In this document: in pieces, positions 4,237 through 5,397 of the stretch
Layout: every line of letters starts with the position of its first letter
Numbering within the stretch: position 1 is the first letter of the stretch
Assembly: GCA_002423365.1 (NCBI GenBank)
Contig: DIVU01000133.1
Location: forward strand, 1 to 5,397
Source of the DNA: Desulfuromonadaceae bacterium UBA6124
Lineage (GTDB): Bacteria; Desulfobacterota; Desulfuromonadia; Desulfuromonadales; Trichloromonadaceae
Direction: 5' to 3'
DNA: 5,397 nt
Notes under the pieces: generated by a model
Told to the model about the DNA's origin: nothing
Database searches by the model: none
What the model saw: only the letters and a program-made list of their open reading frames with translations
Position numbers and translations under genes: made by a program

Positions 4237-5397
4237 TCAGGGTTGCGGCGGCGTAACCCCCTGAGGCAGGAGCAGCCAGAAGCGCCCCTTCTGCTTCATC
4301 CGGCCCGCCTGAGATCCCGCATCGTCCCCCATCCCCCAGAAGAAATCGCCGCGGATCTTCCCCTTGATTGCCCCGCCGGTGTCCTGGGCAAGCATCAGCC
4401 GCTGCAACGGCTCGCTGCTCGACGGCCAGGTCGTGTCGAGAAAGACCGGCGCCCCCAGGGGAATCGTTTTCGGATCAACCGCCAGGCTGCGGCCCGGAGT
4501 GAGCGGCACGCCGAGGGCTCCGGGGGGACTTTCCAGTGGACCGGGGCGCTCGACGAAAAAGACGTAGCTGGGGTTCTCGGCCAGCAAGGTCTTCACCTGT
4601 TCGGGGTTTTGCCGCGCCCAGGCCTTGATATTCTGCATGGACATCTGCTCGCGGGTCATGGCGCCGCGCTCGATGAGCAGCTTACCGATGGAACGATAGG
4701 GGTGGCCGTTCTGGTCGCCGTAATTGACCATCACCCGCTCGCCGTTCTCCAGCAGGATGCGTCCCGAGCCCTGGATATGCAGAAAGAAGAGCTCCACCGG
4801 ATCGGCGACATAGAAAAGAATCTTCGCGGTCGGGCGTCCCTGGCCGGCGTCGATGTCGCCGCGCGTCCAGTAAGGCACCACCTTGCGCCCTTCCAGCCGG
4901 CCGCGCAGTCGGTAATCTTTCAGTTCGGGGTAGATTTCCCGCAGATCGACGACGAGCAGATCGTCGGGAACAGCATACAGAGGATAGGGGTACTTGGACG
5001 AGGGGACACGGCTGCCGCGCACATCGGGCACGTAATAACCGGTGAGGGTGCCAATCTCTCCCCCATCGGCGTCCCGTACCTGCCAGGGGACGAAACGACT
5101 TTCAAAAAAACGCCGCAGGGTCTCACGGTCCGCCCCTTCCAGGGTCGCGGCCTCGGCGCAGACATCCGCCCAGCCTTCCCATTTTTTCAGCACCCGACAG
5201 CTCTTCAGTAAGGGATCGAGGGCCTGGGCCAGATCATCCCGCTCCCAGCCGGCGACATCCTCCCAGGGAACCATCGTGTAGGTTTCGACCGGAGGCACCT
5301 CGGTCGGCACTTCCACCGTTGGCGCAACCTCGACCGCCTGCGGCGGCGCGACCCGGGGGGGAGGGGAAGTCGCGACCGGCGGGGCGGCACAGGCCGC
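4237..5397 (-). CDS. mltA: membrane-bound lytic murein transglycosylase A (MltA), 5' end cut by window edge
   Basis: An outer-membrane lipoprotein that cleaves the MurNAc-GlcNAc bond and leaves 1,6-anhydro-MurNAc ends. The visible 386 codons stay open to the window edge; only the start and the hydrophobic part of the signal peptide are missing. The first residues AACAAPP look like the end of a lipobox with the lipidated Cys at fragment residue 3 (5389-5391). A Pro/Val-rich tether of about 40 residues follows, longer than in E. coli MltA as I recall it. The MltA domain then runs through TLTGYYVPDVRGSR (residues about 117-130), the FFLHIQGSGRILL segment (about 204-216) and VNYGDQNGHPYRSIGK (about 224-239). 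The C-terminal 3D domain shows DPKTIPLG (Asp308), QDTGGAIKG (Asp339) and GDFFWG (Asp351). Asp351 aligns with the catalytic aspartate of E. coli MltA. A GTG at 5316 is not the start, because it would remove the lipobox. It should work in the same process as the NlpC/P60 hydrolase encoded downstream. Confidence 0.94.
   Translation of the reverse strand, partial: AACAAPPVATSPPPRVAPPQAVEVAPTVEVPTEVPPVETYTMVPWEDVAGWERDDLAQALDPLLKSCRVLKKWEGWADVCAEAATLEGADRETLRRFFESRFVPWQVRDADGGEIGTLTGYYVPDVRGSRVPSSKYPYPLYAVPDDLLVVDLREIYPELKDYRLRGRLEGRKVVPYWTRGDIDAGQGRPTAKILFYVADPVELFFLHIQGSGRILLENGERVMVNYGDQNGHPYRSIGKLLIERGAMTREQMSMQNIKAWARQNPEQVKTLLAENPSYVFFVERPGPLESPPGALGVPLTPGRSLAVDPKTIPLGAPVFLDTTWPSSSEPLQRLMLAQDTGGAIKGKIRGDFFWGMGDDAGSQAGRMKQKGRFWLLLPQGVTPPQP

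Noticed and set aside
4243..5211. A 322-codon plus-strand open frame opposite mltA
   Set aside because: High GC gives long antisense frames; the product has no family features, while the minus strand is an unmistakable MltA.

Overview
The window looks like chromosomal housekeeping DNA from a GC-rich Gram-negative bacterium. The outer-membrane lipoprotein transglycosylase (MltA), the LysM-NlpC/P60 hydrolase, the SulP and YeeE/YedE-type transporters and the short A-rich intergenic repeats would fit a Desulfuromonas/Geobacter-type (Desulfuromonadota) genome. That placement is an inference from gene content and style; no marker gene is present. No phage, transposase, CRISPR, tRNA or rRNA was seen.

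Layout. Positions 2-211 (+) hold the C-terminal end of a YeeE/YedE-like sulfur-transport membrane protein. After 18 bp comes a complete SulP-family anion transporter with a STAS domain (230-1915, +). These two probably form one operon for uptake of an oxidised sulfur anion. They converge, across only 47 bp without an obvious terminator, on a minus-strand block. In its transcription order that block is: mltA (4237-5397, its 5' end cut by the window edge at the lipobox), an intergenic stretch of about 460 bp, a secreted hydrolase with four LysM repeats and an NlpC/P60 domain (2356-3774), a 25-bp perfect palindrome, and a small five-cysteine protein of unknown function (1963-2301).

How the genes relate. 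MltA cuts glycan strands and NlpC/P60 enzymes cut stem peptides, so two neighbouring genes serve peptidoglycan turnover. They are separated by a long gap with an inverted repeat and a promoter candidate, so they are probably separate transcription units. The cysteine protein sits just downstream of the hydrolase and may be co-transcribed with it.

The least explained part is 3775-4236. It carries a dispersed-type inverted repeat behind mltA, a plus-strand terminator-like hairpin with a competing pairing, a candidate promoter, and an inferred leader of about 140 nt in front of the hydrolase gene. The leader has several hairpins, one of which would cover the ribosome binding site. It matches no riboswitch class I recognise and is the best candidate for undescribed regulation here.
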